In this document: piece by piece, positions 39,508-47,549 of the stretch | Position numbering within the stretch: position 1 is the first letter of the stretch | Layout: the number at the start of each line of letters is the position of its first letter | The notes under the pieces: generated by a model | Seen by the model: the letters and a program-made list of their open reading frames with translations, nothing else | What the model was told of the DNA's origin: nothing | Databases searched by the model: none | Program-made: the position numbers and the translations under genes | DNA from: Streptomyces sp. AC555_RSS877 | GTDB taxonomy: Bacteria; Actinomycetota; Actinomycetes; Streptomycetales; Streptomycetaceae | DNA length: 63,512 nucleotides | Direction: 5' to 3' | Assembly (NCBI RefSeq): GCF_019049245.1 | Contig: NZ_JAGMUK010000009.1 | Span: forward strand, 1-63,512

Positions 39508-41460
39508 GTGGCGTTCGTCGTCTCCCAGGGGCAGCTTTCGGCGGTGTCGATCGCCCCGCTGGCCGCTCCGGCGGCCTATGTGCAGCTTGCGGACGGGGTC
39601 TACCGGGAGTACGCGCACCTGTACAGGGTTCAGCCGCAGATCCGCACTGTTGTCAGCTTCCTGGCCCGGAACATCGCACAGTTGGGGCTCCACGCATTCC
39701 GCCGGCTGTCGGACACGGACCGGGAGCGGCTGGTCGACCACCCGCTGCCGCAGATCCTGGCCGCTCCTGGGGCGAAGCTGACGAAGTACCGGCTGATCGA
39801 GCGCCTCGTCAGCGATATCGCCATCTATGACACGGCGTACTGGGTGAAGGTCAAGGTGCAGGGCGGCGGTGTCATCGGGGTGATCCCGATTCCCCCGTCG
39901 CGGATGACGATCGAGGGCGACAACTGGCTCCAGCCGGAGAAGTTCACCGTCCACGGCTCCAAGGGCGATCTGGAGCTGCGCCCGGACCAGGTTGTGCACT
40001 TTCACGGCTATGACCCGGTGGATCTGCGGTATGGATCTTCCCCGATCGATGCGCTGCGGTCGCTGTTGGCGGAGGAGTTCGAGGCGAACCGGGCGCGTGA
40101 GCAGATGTGGCGCAACGGTGGCCGACTGTCCGGCGTCCTGAAGCGGCCGGCGGATGCGCCGAAGTGGGATCCGACGGCGCGCAGCCGCTTCAAGGAGGGG
40201 TGGCGGTCGTACACCTCGGGCGGGGGCACGCCGATCCTCGAGGACGGCATGGAGTACGAGCAGCTCGCCATCGATCCGGCGAAGGCCCAGTACATCGAGG
40301 CCCGCAAGCTCACGAGGGAAGAGGTTGCGGCGGCGTACCACATTCCGCTGCCGATGGTCGGAATCCTCGACCACGCGACATTCTCCAACATCAAGGAGCA
40401 GCACCAGCATCTCTACCAGGACACGCTCGGACCCTGGCTGACGATGATCCAGGAGGAGGTCGGACTTCAGCTCATCCCGGATCTGCCCGACAGCGAGAAC
40501 GTGTACGTCGAGTTCAACCTGCAGGAGAAGCTGCGAGGCAGCTTTGAGGAGCAGGCGGCGCAACTGCAGACTGCGGTCGGTGCGCCGTGGCTGCTGCGCA
40601 ACGAAGCTCGCGCCCGGATGAACCTTCCGTCGATCGACGGCGGCGACGACCTGATCACCCCGCTGAACGTACTGGTCGGGGAGATGGCCTCACCGACGGA
40701 CACTGCCCCGGATCCTGCGGAGGCGCAGGCGCTCCCAAAAGCGGGAGGCCGCCTGGTCCTGGTGAAGGCAGGGCGGCCCGAAGGACTGGATGACGCGGAC
40801 GCCGAACGCGATCGGTTCGTCACCGAGCTGGAAGCGTTGACGCGGCGGCACGCTGACGTGCTCCTGGAAGAGCCCCCAGCGGATGCGGACGGCGTTCCGG
40901 GCTGGTGGGCGCGCGAGCGGGACGTGCGCGTGGCGCAACTGCAGGCGCTGATCGGGCGGCACATGGTGCGGATGGCGCAGCTCGGAGCCTGGGATGTGCT
41001 GGAGGAGTTCAATCCGCGCGCTCAGGGCTGGTCCGCCGAGGTGATGGATGCCTGGTTGTCCGCCGCGGCCCTGCATCATGCCGAACTCCACGACGGGGCT
41101 GGCGAGACGGCCGCGATGGAAGCGGCCGCCGCGCCCCCGCCGGAAGAGGGCGGACTGGGTGCGGCTCTGGCTCTGGCCGGCGCTGTATGGGTTGGCGCTG
41201 CGCTGACGCGGAGCGAGACCGCGGCGACGGAAGCCCACAGTTTCGGCGGCCACGATGCTGCGGGCGCCTCAGGGATGGGCTTCAAGCAGTGGGTGACGAC
41301 GAGCGCGCACCCGCGCTCGCAGCACGCCGCGATGAACGGCGAGAAAGTCCCACTGGACGGGGTCTTCTCGAACGGTTTGCGCTGGCCAGGTGACGGAATG
41401 GGCGACGCGGCCGAGACGGCGAACTGCCGGTGTCTGTTGACGTATTCGAATTCGGAGTGA
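39508..41460 (+). CDS. Portal protein fused to MuF-like head morphogenesis domain
   Basis: 650 residues from GTG 39508. Residues about 20-400 are an HK97-type portal (VQPQIRTVVSFLARNIAQLG near the start, YHIPLPMVGI and TLGPWLTMIQEEV in the middle). After a linker, residues about 430-650 carry a helical segment and a C-terminal HPRSQHAAMNGEKVPLDGVF…TANCRCLLTY, the signature of Mu gpF-like minor head proteins. Portal and MuF are normally separate adjacent genes. There is no stop between them here, giving a fused 12-mer component. Confidence 0.85.
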   Translation: MAFVVSQGQLSAVSIAPLAAPAAYVQLADGVYREYAHLYRVQPQIRTVVSFLARNIAQLGLHAFRRLSDTDRERLVDHPLPQILAAPGAKLTKYRLIERLVSDIAIYDTAYWVKVKVQGGGVIGVIPIPPSRMTIEGDNWLQPEKFTVHGSKGDLELRPDQVVHFHGYDPVDLRYGSSPIDALRSLLAEEFEANRAREQMWRNGGRLSGVLKRPADAPKWDPTARSRFKEGWRSYTSGGGTPILEDGMEYEQLAIDPAKAQYIEARKLTREEVAAAYHIPLPMVGILDHATFSNIKEQHQHLYQDTLGPWLTMIQEEVGLQLIPDLPDSENVYVEFNLQEKLRGSFEEQAAQLQTAVGAPWLLRNEARARMNLPSIDGGDDLITPLNVLVGEMASPTDTAPDPAEAQALPKAGGRLVLVKAGRPEGLDDADAERDRFVTELEALTRRHADVLLEEPPADADGVPGWWARERDVRVAQLQALIGRHMVRMAQLGAWDVLEEFNPRAQGWSAEVMDAWLSAAALHHAELHDGAGETAAMEAAAAPPPEEGGLGAALALAGAVWVGAALTRSETAATEAHSFGGHDAAGASGMGFKQWVTTSAHPRSQHAAMNGEKVPLDGVFSNGLRWPGDGMGDAAETANCRCLLTYSNSE

Positions 41461-41462
41461 CC

Positions 41463-42284
41463 ATGCGGATCAAATCCTGCCCGGTGCGGATCAAGGCCGC
41501 GGGCACCCACGAAGGCACCGACGAGGGCGTGTTCGAAGCCATCGTCGCCGCCTACAACCTGGACAGCGTCGGCGACAAGATCACCCCAGGGGCCTTCGCG
41601 GAGACCCTCGCGGAGTGGAAGGGGCGCGGGGATCCGATCCCGGTGCTGTGGTCGCACATGTCCCACGACCCCGAGTACCACATCGGCGAGGTTCTGGAGG
41701 CCGAGGAGCGTCCGGAGGGACTGTGGGTCAAGGCCCGCCTGGACACCGAACCCGGCACGAAGGCCGCGCAGGTGTACAAGCTGCTGAAGGGCCGGCGCGT
41801 CACCCAGTTTTCCTTCGCCTACGACATCGAAGAGGGCTCGTGGGTCGACGAGAAGGACAGCGACGGCTTCTACGAGCTGCGCAAGCTGAAGCTGTACGAG
41901 GTCGGTCCGACACTGATCGGCGCCAACCAGGCCACCGAGCTCATCGACGTGAAGAGCAGGCAGGCCGCTGAGACGTTCCCGGACCTGGCCAAGGTTCAGG
42001 AGGCCCTGGAGGGCCTGAAGTCCGGCAGGACCCTGTCGGCGAAGAACGAGGGGCGGGTGCGTGACATCGCGCGCCTTGCAACCGAGCTGCTGGACTCGCT
42101 TCCTTCCAGCGCTGATGAATCGCAGGACGCCGAGAAGGCCACGCCTGTCCCGCCCGCTGACGCCTCGCCTCAGGACGCGCCTGAGACCAAGGCCGAGCAG
42201 CCCGCCGGGCCGAGCCCCGCCTCGCTCCGTCTGCACACCGATCTCGAAGCCCTTGCGTTCGAGGTCTACACGCTTACGGACTGA
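41463..42284 (+). CDS. HK97-family prohead protease
   Basis: 273 residues from ATG 41463. Protease core in residues 1-170 with catalytic-type His65 (VLWSHM) and Ser117 (TQFSFAYDI). The acidic Pro/Ala-rich C-terminal 90 residues may act as an attached scaffold. Cleaves capsid precursor during head maturation; capsid gene follows directly. Confidence 0.9.
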   Translation: MRIKSCPVRIKAAGTHEGTDEGVFEAIVAAYNLDSVGDKITPGAFAETLAEWKGRGDPIPVLWSHMSHDPEYHIGEVLEAEERPEGLWVKARLDTEPGTKAAQVYKLLKGRRVTQFSFAYDIEEGSWVDEKDSDGFYELRKLKLYEVGPTLIGANQATELIDVKSRQAAETFPDLAKVQEALEGLKSGRTLSAKNEGRVRDIARLATELLDSLPSSADESQDAEKATPVPPADASPQDAPETKAEQPAGPSPASLRLHTDLEALAFEVYTLTD

Positions 42285-42292
42285 GGAGAACC

Positions 42293-43582
42293 GTGAATAA
42301 GACTGAAGAGCTGAAGGAACAGCTCAAGCACCACCTGCAGGCCGCCCAGGCGATCGCTTCGAAAGCGGACGACGAGGGCCGCGACTTCTCCGACGACGAG
42401 CGCGGTCAGGTCACCGAGCACATGGCCAAGGCGCGCGAAGCCAAGGAGGGTCTGGAGAAGGCGAAGGCGACCGCGATTATGCGGCAGGCCCTCACCGACC
42501 TGGGCGACGGCGTCGAGCTGGTCGAGAAGTCCGGCGAGAAGCGCACTCCGTCCGGCCTCGTCGTCCCCGACGCCAAGGCCAGCCTGGGCGAGACGTTCGT
42601 GAAGAGTGGCGAGTTCCAGGCCCTGATCCAGTCCGCCCCGAACGGCGTGTTCGGCAAGGACCACCGGGTGCAGTCCCGGCCGGTCGGCTACAAGGCGCTC
42701 GTCACGGGCGGATCCGACACCTCGGGCGGCGCGTTCGTCAACAACCAGCTGATGGGCCTGCAGGTCGGTCAGATGGTGTTCCAGCGCCCGCTTCGCCTGC
42801 GGGACGTGGTCACGAACCTGACGACCACCTCGGACACGATCGAGTACGTGCGGCAGACGTCGCAGACCAACAACGCCGCCCCGGTCCCGGAGTCGACGAC
42901 CACGGCCGATCCGGGCGCGATGACCACCGCCAACGGTGTGAAGCCCGAGTCGGCGCTGGCGTGGGCGAAGGTCACCACTCCGGTGCGGACGATCGCGCAC
43001 TGGATCCCGCTGACCAAGCGGGCCCTGTCGGACGCCTCACAGGTCCGATCCATCATCGACGCGTTCCTCCGCTACGGCCTGGAGGAAGAGCTCGAAGACC
43101 AGATGGTGGCCGGTGACGGCACCGGCGAGAACCTGGAAGGTCTGGGCAACGTCTCGGGCGTGCAGGCGCAGGCCTACGACTCGGACCTGCTGACCACGAC
43201 CCGCAAGGCCCGCACCAAGGTGCGCCTCGTGGGCAGGTCCACGCCGAACGCGTACCTGTTCAATCCGGCGGACCTGGAGGCCATCGACCTCCTGCAGGAC
43301 AACGAGGCCCGCTACTACTTCGGCGGCCCGTCCGGGCTGGGCACGGCGGGCACCCTGTGGGGCCTGCCGGTCATCGAGACCGAGGCTGTCCCGGCGGGCA
43401 CCGGCTACGTCGGCGACTTCCGCAAGGCCGTGCTGTGGGACCGCGAGCAGGCGTCCATCACCATCAGCGACTCGCACGCGAACTTCTTCATCCGCAACAT
43501 GGTCGCGATCCTCGCCGAGATGCGCGCCGCGTTCGGCGTGATCCAGCCCAACGCGTTCGTCGAGATCGACCTGACCGCCTGA
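42293..43582 (+). CDS. Major capsid protein, HK97 fold
   Basis: 429 residues from GTG 42293 with GAGGAG upstream. A coiled-coil delta domain (residues 1-110) would be removed by the protease. The shell domain follows with typical HK97-like segments (TIEYVRQTS, RTIAHWIPLTKRALSDA, VIETEAVPAGTGYVGDF, and a C-terminal strand AFVEIDLTA). Confidence 0.93.
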   Translation: MNKTEELKEQLKHHLQAAQAIASKADDEGRDFSDDERGQVTEHMAKAREAKEGLEKAKATAIMRQALTDLGDGVELVEKSGEKRTPSGLVVPDAKASLGETFVKSGEFQALIQSAPNGVFGKDHRVQSRPVGYKALVTGGSDTSGGAFVNNQLMGLQVGQMVFQRPLRLRDVVTNLTTTSDTIEYVRQTSQTNNAAPVPESTTTADPGAMTTANGVKPESALAWAKVTTPVRTIAHWIPLTKRALSDASQVRSIIDAFLRYGLEEELEDQMVAGDGTGENLEGLGNVSGVQAQAYDSDLLTTTRKARTKVRLVGRSTPNAYLFNPADLEAIDLLQDNEARYYFGGPSGLGTAGTLWGLPVIETEAVPAGTGYVGDFRKAVLWDREQASITISDSHANFFIRNMVAILAEMRAAFGVIQPNAFVEIDLTA

Positions 43583-43596
43583 TCGGAGGGCATGCC

Positions 43597-43809
43597 ATGG
43601 CCTACCTGAACGCAGGCGCCGGAGCGGCCCGCGAGGGCAAGCAGACGGCCGCCGTCACGAACGCCGCCGCGGCCACCGCCTCGGCGGCAGCCGGCGCGAC
43701 ACCGACCAAGGCCGAGTTCGACGCCCTGCTCGCTGACACCAACGCGCTGCGCACCAAGCTGAACGCGCTGCTTGCGGCGATGCGCACGTCCGGCCAGCTC
43801 GCGCCCTGA
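43597..43809 (+). CDS. Head fibre protein-like
   Basis: 70 residues from ATG 43597 with a GGAGGG site. Ala-rich, ending TKAEFDALLADTNALRTKLN then LLAAMRTSGQLAP, the short helix pattern of the phage head-fibre (Phage_fiber_2-like) family in actinophages. Confidence 0.65.
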   Translation: MAYLNAGAGAAREGKQTAAVTNAAAATASAAAGATPTKAEFDALLADTNALRTKLNALLAAMRTSGQLAP

Positions 43810-44156
43810 TGCTGGTCACCTCACGGACCGTCCGAGGCCGCTGCCCCATGTGCGGCGCCGCTCACGCCGCCTGCGGCACGGCCTCGGACTCCATCCCCGT
43901 CGACGAACGAATGGAGGTGGCCGCCGTGGGCGGACCGCTGAAGAAGTACGAGGTCACCACGCCGTCCGGCGTGAAGACCACGATGAAGCTCAACGACGAC
44001 GACGCCCGCCGCCTGGGCGTCCTCGACGCCCCGGAGCAGGACAGCACCGAGGAGCCGACGGAGCCGGAACAGGCGCCCGCCAAGAAGAGGGCCGTCAGCA
44101 ACAAGGCCCGGACCGCCGCGGCAGACAAGGGCGGTGCGGGCGGTGGCGACGACTGA
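43809..44156 (+). CDS. Unknown head-region protein with zinc knuckle
   Basis: 115 residues from ATG 43809. RCPMCGAAHAACG at the N-terminus could bind zinc. Middle beta segment (YEVTTPSGVKTTMKLND) and a Lys/Ala/Glu-rich low-complexity tail. Overlaps the connector gene by 23 bases. Confidence 0.6.
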   Translation: MLVTSRTVRGRCPMCGAAHAACGTASDSIPVDERMEVAAVGGPLKKYEVTTPSGVKTTMKLNDDDARRLGVLDAPEQDSTEEPTEPEQAPAKKRAVSNKARTAAADKGGAGGGDD

Positions 44157-44694
44157 CTACCTCGCCGACCCTGAGGATCTCGCGATCTGGCTGGGCGTAC
44201 CGGCCAGTGATCTCAAGCTCCTTCAGGCCCTGGCGGCGGCATCCAGCCGCTTCCGCGGGGCAGTCCGGCACTACGTCTCGTTCGTGGCAGACGACACGCT
44301 CGTGCTGGACGGCAACGGCAAGGAGTCGCTGCTGCTGCCGGCGGCGCCGGTCACGGCGGTCGCCTCGCTGACGCTGGACGGGACGGCCCTGGCCTACCGC
44401 ACCGACTACGACTGGTCGGCGGACGGCTTCCTGCGGCGGGTGGGCGGCTGCTGGCCGGACCGGCTGCGCTGCATCGAGGTCGTCTTCAGCCACGGCTACG
44501 AGCCGATCCCCGACGACGTCTCCGAGGTCGTCCTGGACCAGGCGCGTGCCCAGTACGCGGTGCGGCCTGGGCTGACCTCGATGACCGTGGGCGGCCAGTC
44601 CGTCGCCTTCGGCGCGCAGGCATCGATCGGGGTCACCTCGCAGTGGACGACCGCGGTGGAGAAGTACCAGCTGAACCGGGGCGACGCCCCATGA
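44134..44694 (+). CDS. Head-tail connector, gp6-like
   Basis: 186 residues from GTG 44134. Helical N-terminus (YLADPEDLAIWLGVPASDLK), beta section (TLDGTALAYRTDYDW, SHGYEPIPDDV), then VLDQARAQYAV and a C-terminal VTSQWTTAVEKYQL. Matches small HK97 gp6-type adaptor proteins that bind under the portal. Confidence 0.75.
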   Translation: MRAVATTDYLADPEDLAIWLGVPASDLKLLQALAAASSRFRGAVRHYVSFVADDTLVLDGNGKESLLLPAAPVTAVASLTLDGTALAYRTDYDWSADGFLRRVGGCWPDRLRCIEVVFSHGYEPIPDDVSEVVLDQARAQYAVRPGLTSMTVGGQSVAFGAQASIGVTSQWTTAVEKYQLNRGDAP

Positions 44695-45044
44695 GCCTGA
44701 TGTTCTATCAGTCGTTCGTGCGGATACGTGCCCCTCTGGTCGAGGACCGCTATCACAACAAGAAGCGCGACTGGGACAACGCTGAACACACGCCGGTGAC
44801 CGGCGTGAACATTCAGCCCGCCGGCGTTCCGGTGCGGTCCGAGGAGGACACGGACGACCGGCAGACCACCGTCACCGGGTGGAACCTCCAGACGTCTGAG
44901 GGCGTGGACCTGGACCTGCTGGAGACGGACCGGATCGAGTTCGACGGAATGACGCTGGAGGTCGACGGCAAGGTCGGCCGCTGGCCGGACCCGTTCGGGC
45001 CCGGCGTGCACCACATCGAAGCCCGGCTGAAGGAGGTCGACTGA
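44691..45044 (+). CDS. Head closure (stopper) protein
   Basis: 117 residues from ATG 44691 (ATGA overlap). Beta-rich SPP1 gp16-like pattern, with RDWDNAEHTPVTGVNIQPAG, DRIEFDGMTLEVDGKVGRW and VHHIEARLKEV. Follows the adaptor as in HK97-like gene order. Confidence 0.7.
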   Translation: MSLMFYQSFVRIRAPLVEDRYHNKKRDWDNAEHTPVTGVNIQPAGVPVRSEEDTDDRQTTVTGWNLQTSEGVDLDLLETDRIEFDGMTLEVDGKVGRWPDPFGPGVHHIEARLKEVD

Positions 45045-45409
45045 TGGCCCGTACCCGTGTCGTCTTCGACCGGCGCATCTACCGGCAGATCGCCTCCAGT
45101 CCGGAACTGGCGGGCTATCTGCTGTCGATTGCCAACCGGGGCAAGTCGATCGCCGAAGCCCTGGCTCCGACCTACAGCGGCCCGACTTGGGGGGATGAGA
45201 CCCGCTCTCAGGACTACAAGCGGTCCCTGGAGGCGAAGCTCGTCCGCAGCAACTTCGGCTGGCGCAGCGAGATCGCGGCGAACGTTGCCTACGCCGTGCA
45301 GGTCGAGTTCGGTACCGGCCGGCCCTACACGTCGCAGGAGCGCCCCCAGGAGGGCCATTCACCGAAGTGGCGGGTCCTGGGCCGCACACTGGACGCGATG
45401 AGGAGCTGA
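45044..45409 (+). CDS. HK97 gp10-like tail component
   Basis: 121 residues from ATG 45044. N-terminal helix IYRQIASSPELAGYLLSIAN, then AEALAPTYSG, and the strand AAAVNVAYAVQVEFGTGRPY-like block seen near the C-terminus of gp10-family neck proteins. Position between closure and tail terminator fits. Confidence 0.7.
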   Translation: MARTRVVFDRRIYRQIASSPELAGYLLSIANRGKSIAEALAPTYSGPTWGDETRSQDYKRSLEAKLVRSNFGWRSEIAANVAYAVQVEFGTGRPYTSQERPQEGHSPKWRVLGRTLDAMRS

Positions 45410-45411
45410 CG

Positions 45412-45675
45412 ATGCCCCGGATCAAGCTGGCCAACTGGTACGGCGACCACAAGCCGGGCGATGAGATCGACGTCGACGAGGTGACGCTGAAGGCGCTGCA
45501 CCGTGACGGGATCGTCGCCGAGGTGGTCGGCTATGACAACGGCGGCGTGCTCGAGCCCGGATCGACCGAGGCGGTCAACGCCAGCGGCGAGACGGAAGCC
45601 GTCGAGGCTGCGCCGCAGCAGGAGCAGCCGGCACAGCCCGAACCGGCCGTCGAGACGGGCCGTAAGCGGCGATGA
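45412..45675 (+). CDS. Unknown small structural-region protein
   Basis: 87 residues from ATG 45412. N-terminal KOW/SH3-like segment (LANWYGDHKPGDEIDVDEVT) and an acidic Glu/Pro/Gln-rich tail ending GRKRR. Unknown role. Confidence 0.55.
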   Translation: MPRIKLANWYGDHKPGDEIDVDEVTLKALHRDGIVAEVVGYDNGGVLEPGSTEAVNASGETEAVEAAPQQEQPAQPEPAVETGRKRR

Positions 45676-46073
45676 TGCTGCCTGTCGCCCCGATGCCGGA
45701 CGTCGAGCAGGTCGCCATCGGGCTCCTGGCCGAGGTGCTCGACGATGCGGTCACGGTCGGCAGCGAGTGGCCGGAGGATCTGGCGGAACATCTGCCCGTC
45801 GTGGCCGTCAGTCTCGGCCCTGGCGGCGGTTCCGCCATTAAGGCCGTGACGGCGAACCGGGGACTCGACATCGACATCCTGGCGCCCACGAAGGGCCAGG
45901 CGTTCGACCTGGCGTCACTCGTGTCCGCGCACCTGCTGGCCGCCCAGGGCACGACCAGGCCCGGAGCCCGCATCTACGGCGTCGAGGAGACCAGCCTCGT
46001 CTGGCTCCCGGACCAGGTCACGGGCATTCCCCGCTATGTGCTCGTGATGAGCATGGTGGTCCGCCCCGCGTAG
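45672..46073 (+). CDS. Tail terminator protein
   Basis: 133 residues from ATG 45672. Alpha/beta: VEQVAIGLLAEVLDDAVTVG, HLPVVAVSLGP, LDIDILAPTKGQAFDLASLV, and end strand YVLVMSMVVRP. This is the lambda gpU/HK97 gp11-like pattern, and the gene directly precedes the tail tube gene. Confidence 0.7.
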   Translation: MMLPVAPMPDVEQVAIGLLAEVLDDAVTVGSEWPEDLAEHLPVVAVSLGPGGGSAIKAVTANRGLDIDILAPTKGQAFDLASLVSAHLLAAQGTTRPGARIYGVEETSLVWLPDQVTGIPRYVLVMSMVVRPA

Positions 46074-46155
46074 CAGTACCCAACCCGCACCCCCTTTTTC
46101 CCATTCACCCGTCGGCGCTGGCCGTGCGGGTCCTCGCTATGCCTGGAGGCATCCC

Positions 46156-46716
46156 GTGGCGAACGACGCCGACAACGTAAGGGTCGGACTGAACGGTTCG
46201 ATCTACATCGCCCCGAAGGGCACGACCGCACCGTCCGATCTGGACACCGCCTGGGCGGCGGGCTGGGTGGACCTCGGCTACCTGTCCGACGACGGCGTGG
46301 AAATGTCGTACTCGACGGAGACCGAGGACATCAACGCCTGGCAGTCCCTCAGCCCGGTGCGGAAGGTCCTGACCGGTGTCGACATGACGCTCGGGTTCAC
46401 CGCGATCGAGCTGAAGACCAGCACGATCACCCTGTACTTCCCGTCGTCGACGATGACTGAGGTCACGGCCGGTGTGAACAAGCTCAGCATCCCGGCGGCG
46501 CCGACGCCTGACGAGCGTGCCATCGGCCTGGAGTGGATGGACGGCGACATCAAGAACCGGCTCGTCATCGCCCGCGGCGAGGTCACCAACCGCGACAGCA
46601 TCACGCTGGCCCGCTCGGGCGCCGTGTCCCTGCCGATGACGGTCTCCGCCTACGCGGACAGCGCCCCCGAGATCGCGGTGTGGCTGTCCAACGACCCGGC
46701 CTGGGCCGCGGCGTAA
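46156..46716 (+). CDS. Major tail (tube) protein
   Basis: 186 residues from GTG 46156 with TGGAGG upstream. VRVGLNGSIYIAPKGTTAP, then WVDLGYLSDDGVEMSYSTET and WQSLSPVRKVLTGVDMTLGF, are typical of siphophage tail tube proteins. Polymerises around the tape measure. Confidence 0.88.
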   Translation: MANDADNVRVGLNGSIYIAPKGTTAPSDLDTAWAAGWVDLGYLSDDGVEMSYSTETEDINAWQSLSPVRKVLTGVDMTLGFTAIELKTSTITLYFPSSTMTEVTAGVNKLSIPAAPTPDERAIGLEWMDGDIKNRLVIARGEVTNRDSITLARSGAVSLPMTVSAYADSAPEIAVWLSNDPAWAAA

Positions 46717-46791
46717 CCCCTGCTCCCGGCAGGCGTGCCATGCGGGTCGCGCCTGCCGGGCCCCAACCCGCTACACCCGCAAGGAGAAAGC

Positions 46792-47121
46792 ATGACCGCC
46801 AAGACCACGGGCACCGAGATCGTCGACCTCAACTCGCTTGCGCAGCAGCGCCGTGACGCCCTGCCGCAGCCGACCACCTACAACCTGTTCGACGTCGAGT
46901 TCACGCTGCCCCCGATCAAGTCCCTGCCGTTCGAGCTGCAGGAACGCGTCGGCGACCTCGACAACACCGTCGAGGTACTCAAGGACCTCCTCGGCCGGGA
47001 CAAGGTCAAGGAGATGTACGCGGCCGGGTTCACCTTCGGTGACCTGGAGCTCATCGCGCAGGAGTGGCAGAAGCGCTCCGGTGTCGAAGCGGGGGAATCG
47101 CAGGCCTCCGCCGCTTCCTAG
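46792..47121 (+). CDS. Tail assembly chaperone, short (gpG-like) product
   Basis: 109 residues from ATG 46792 with AAGGAGAAAG upstream. YNLFDVEFTLPPIKSLPFEL, then a helical body ending QEWQKRSGVEAGESQASAAS. The stop at 47119-47121 lies shortly after a slippery heptamer, and a -1 frame continues downstream, as in lambda G/GT. Confidence 0.85.
   Translation: MTAKTTGTEIVDLNSLAQQRRDALPQPTTYNLFDVEFTLPPIKSLPFELQERVGDLDNTVEVLKDLLGRDKVKEMYAAGFTFGDLELIAQEWQKRSGVEAGESQASAAS
47091..47097 (+). promoter_or_regulatory. Programmed -1 frameshift site GGGGGAA
   Basis: The heptamer G-GGG-GAA at 47091-47097, read in the frame of 46792, is followed by an open -1 frame to 47537. Slipping yields …VEAG then GIAGLRRFLEEYGEA. 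G-rich heptamers of this kind are used for tail chaperone frameshifting in actinophages. Exact slip position is inferred. Confidence 0.75.
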
Positions 47122-47537
47122 AGGAGTACGGGGAGGCCGTCGAGTGGGACATCCCGCACTACTGGCCGGGCCGTTCCCTGCTGGAGCTGTACCGCGGCGA
47201 GATGTCGTGGCGTGAGCTGCGCGTCTTCCTGAAGTTCCTGCCGACGGACTCGGTCACGGCCAGGGCGGTGCGCGGGTCGTCGGCGGAGGAGGACGCCTGG
47301 ACGCTGGACCGGCAGCTGCTGGCCAGCGCGGTGGACGCGATCCGTGAGAACACGTTCGCCACGGTCAAGCTCGGCGGGGACCCGAAGAAGACCGGTCGGC
47401 TGAAGCCGCCGGACCCGATTCCGCGCCCGGGTGTCGAGAGCGCAAAGAAGTCCAACGTCATCCGCTTCGGTGGCCGTCACGGCTCCGGAGCGAAGCAGTT
47501 GGCGGCCGTGTTCGGACGGCCTGCCGCGAACCAGTAA
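47091..47537 (+). CDS. Tail assembly chaperone, frameshift extension (gpT-like)
   Basis: Extension made by -1 frameshift from 46792-47121; about 148 extra residues. LRRFLEEYGEAVEWDIPHYW, SLLELYRGEMSWRELRVFLK and a basic Pro-rich end. No ribosome site supports independent initiation. The fused protein would bind both the tape measure and tail tube subunits during assembly. Confidence 0.85.
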   Translation, partial: GGIAGLRRFLEEYGEAVEWDIPHYWPGRSLLELYRGEMSWRELRVFLKFLPTDSVTARAVRGSSAEEDAWTLDRQLLASAVDAIRENTFATVKLGGDPKKTGRLKPPDPIPRPGVESAKKSNVIRFGGRHGSGAKQLAAVFGRPAANQ

Positions 47538-47549
47538 CGGGGGTGCGCG

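Noticed and set aside
47064..47090. Independent start of the second tail-chaperone frame at 47064
   Set aside because: No ribosome site, and the exact -1 phase with a slippery heptamer makes frameshifting the better explanation.
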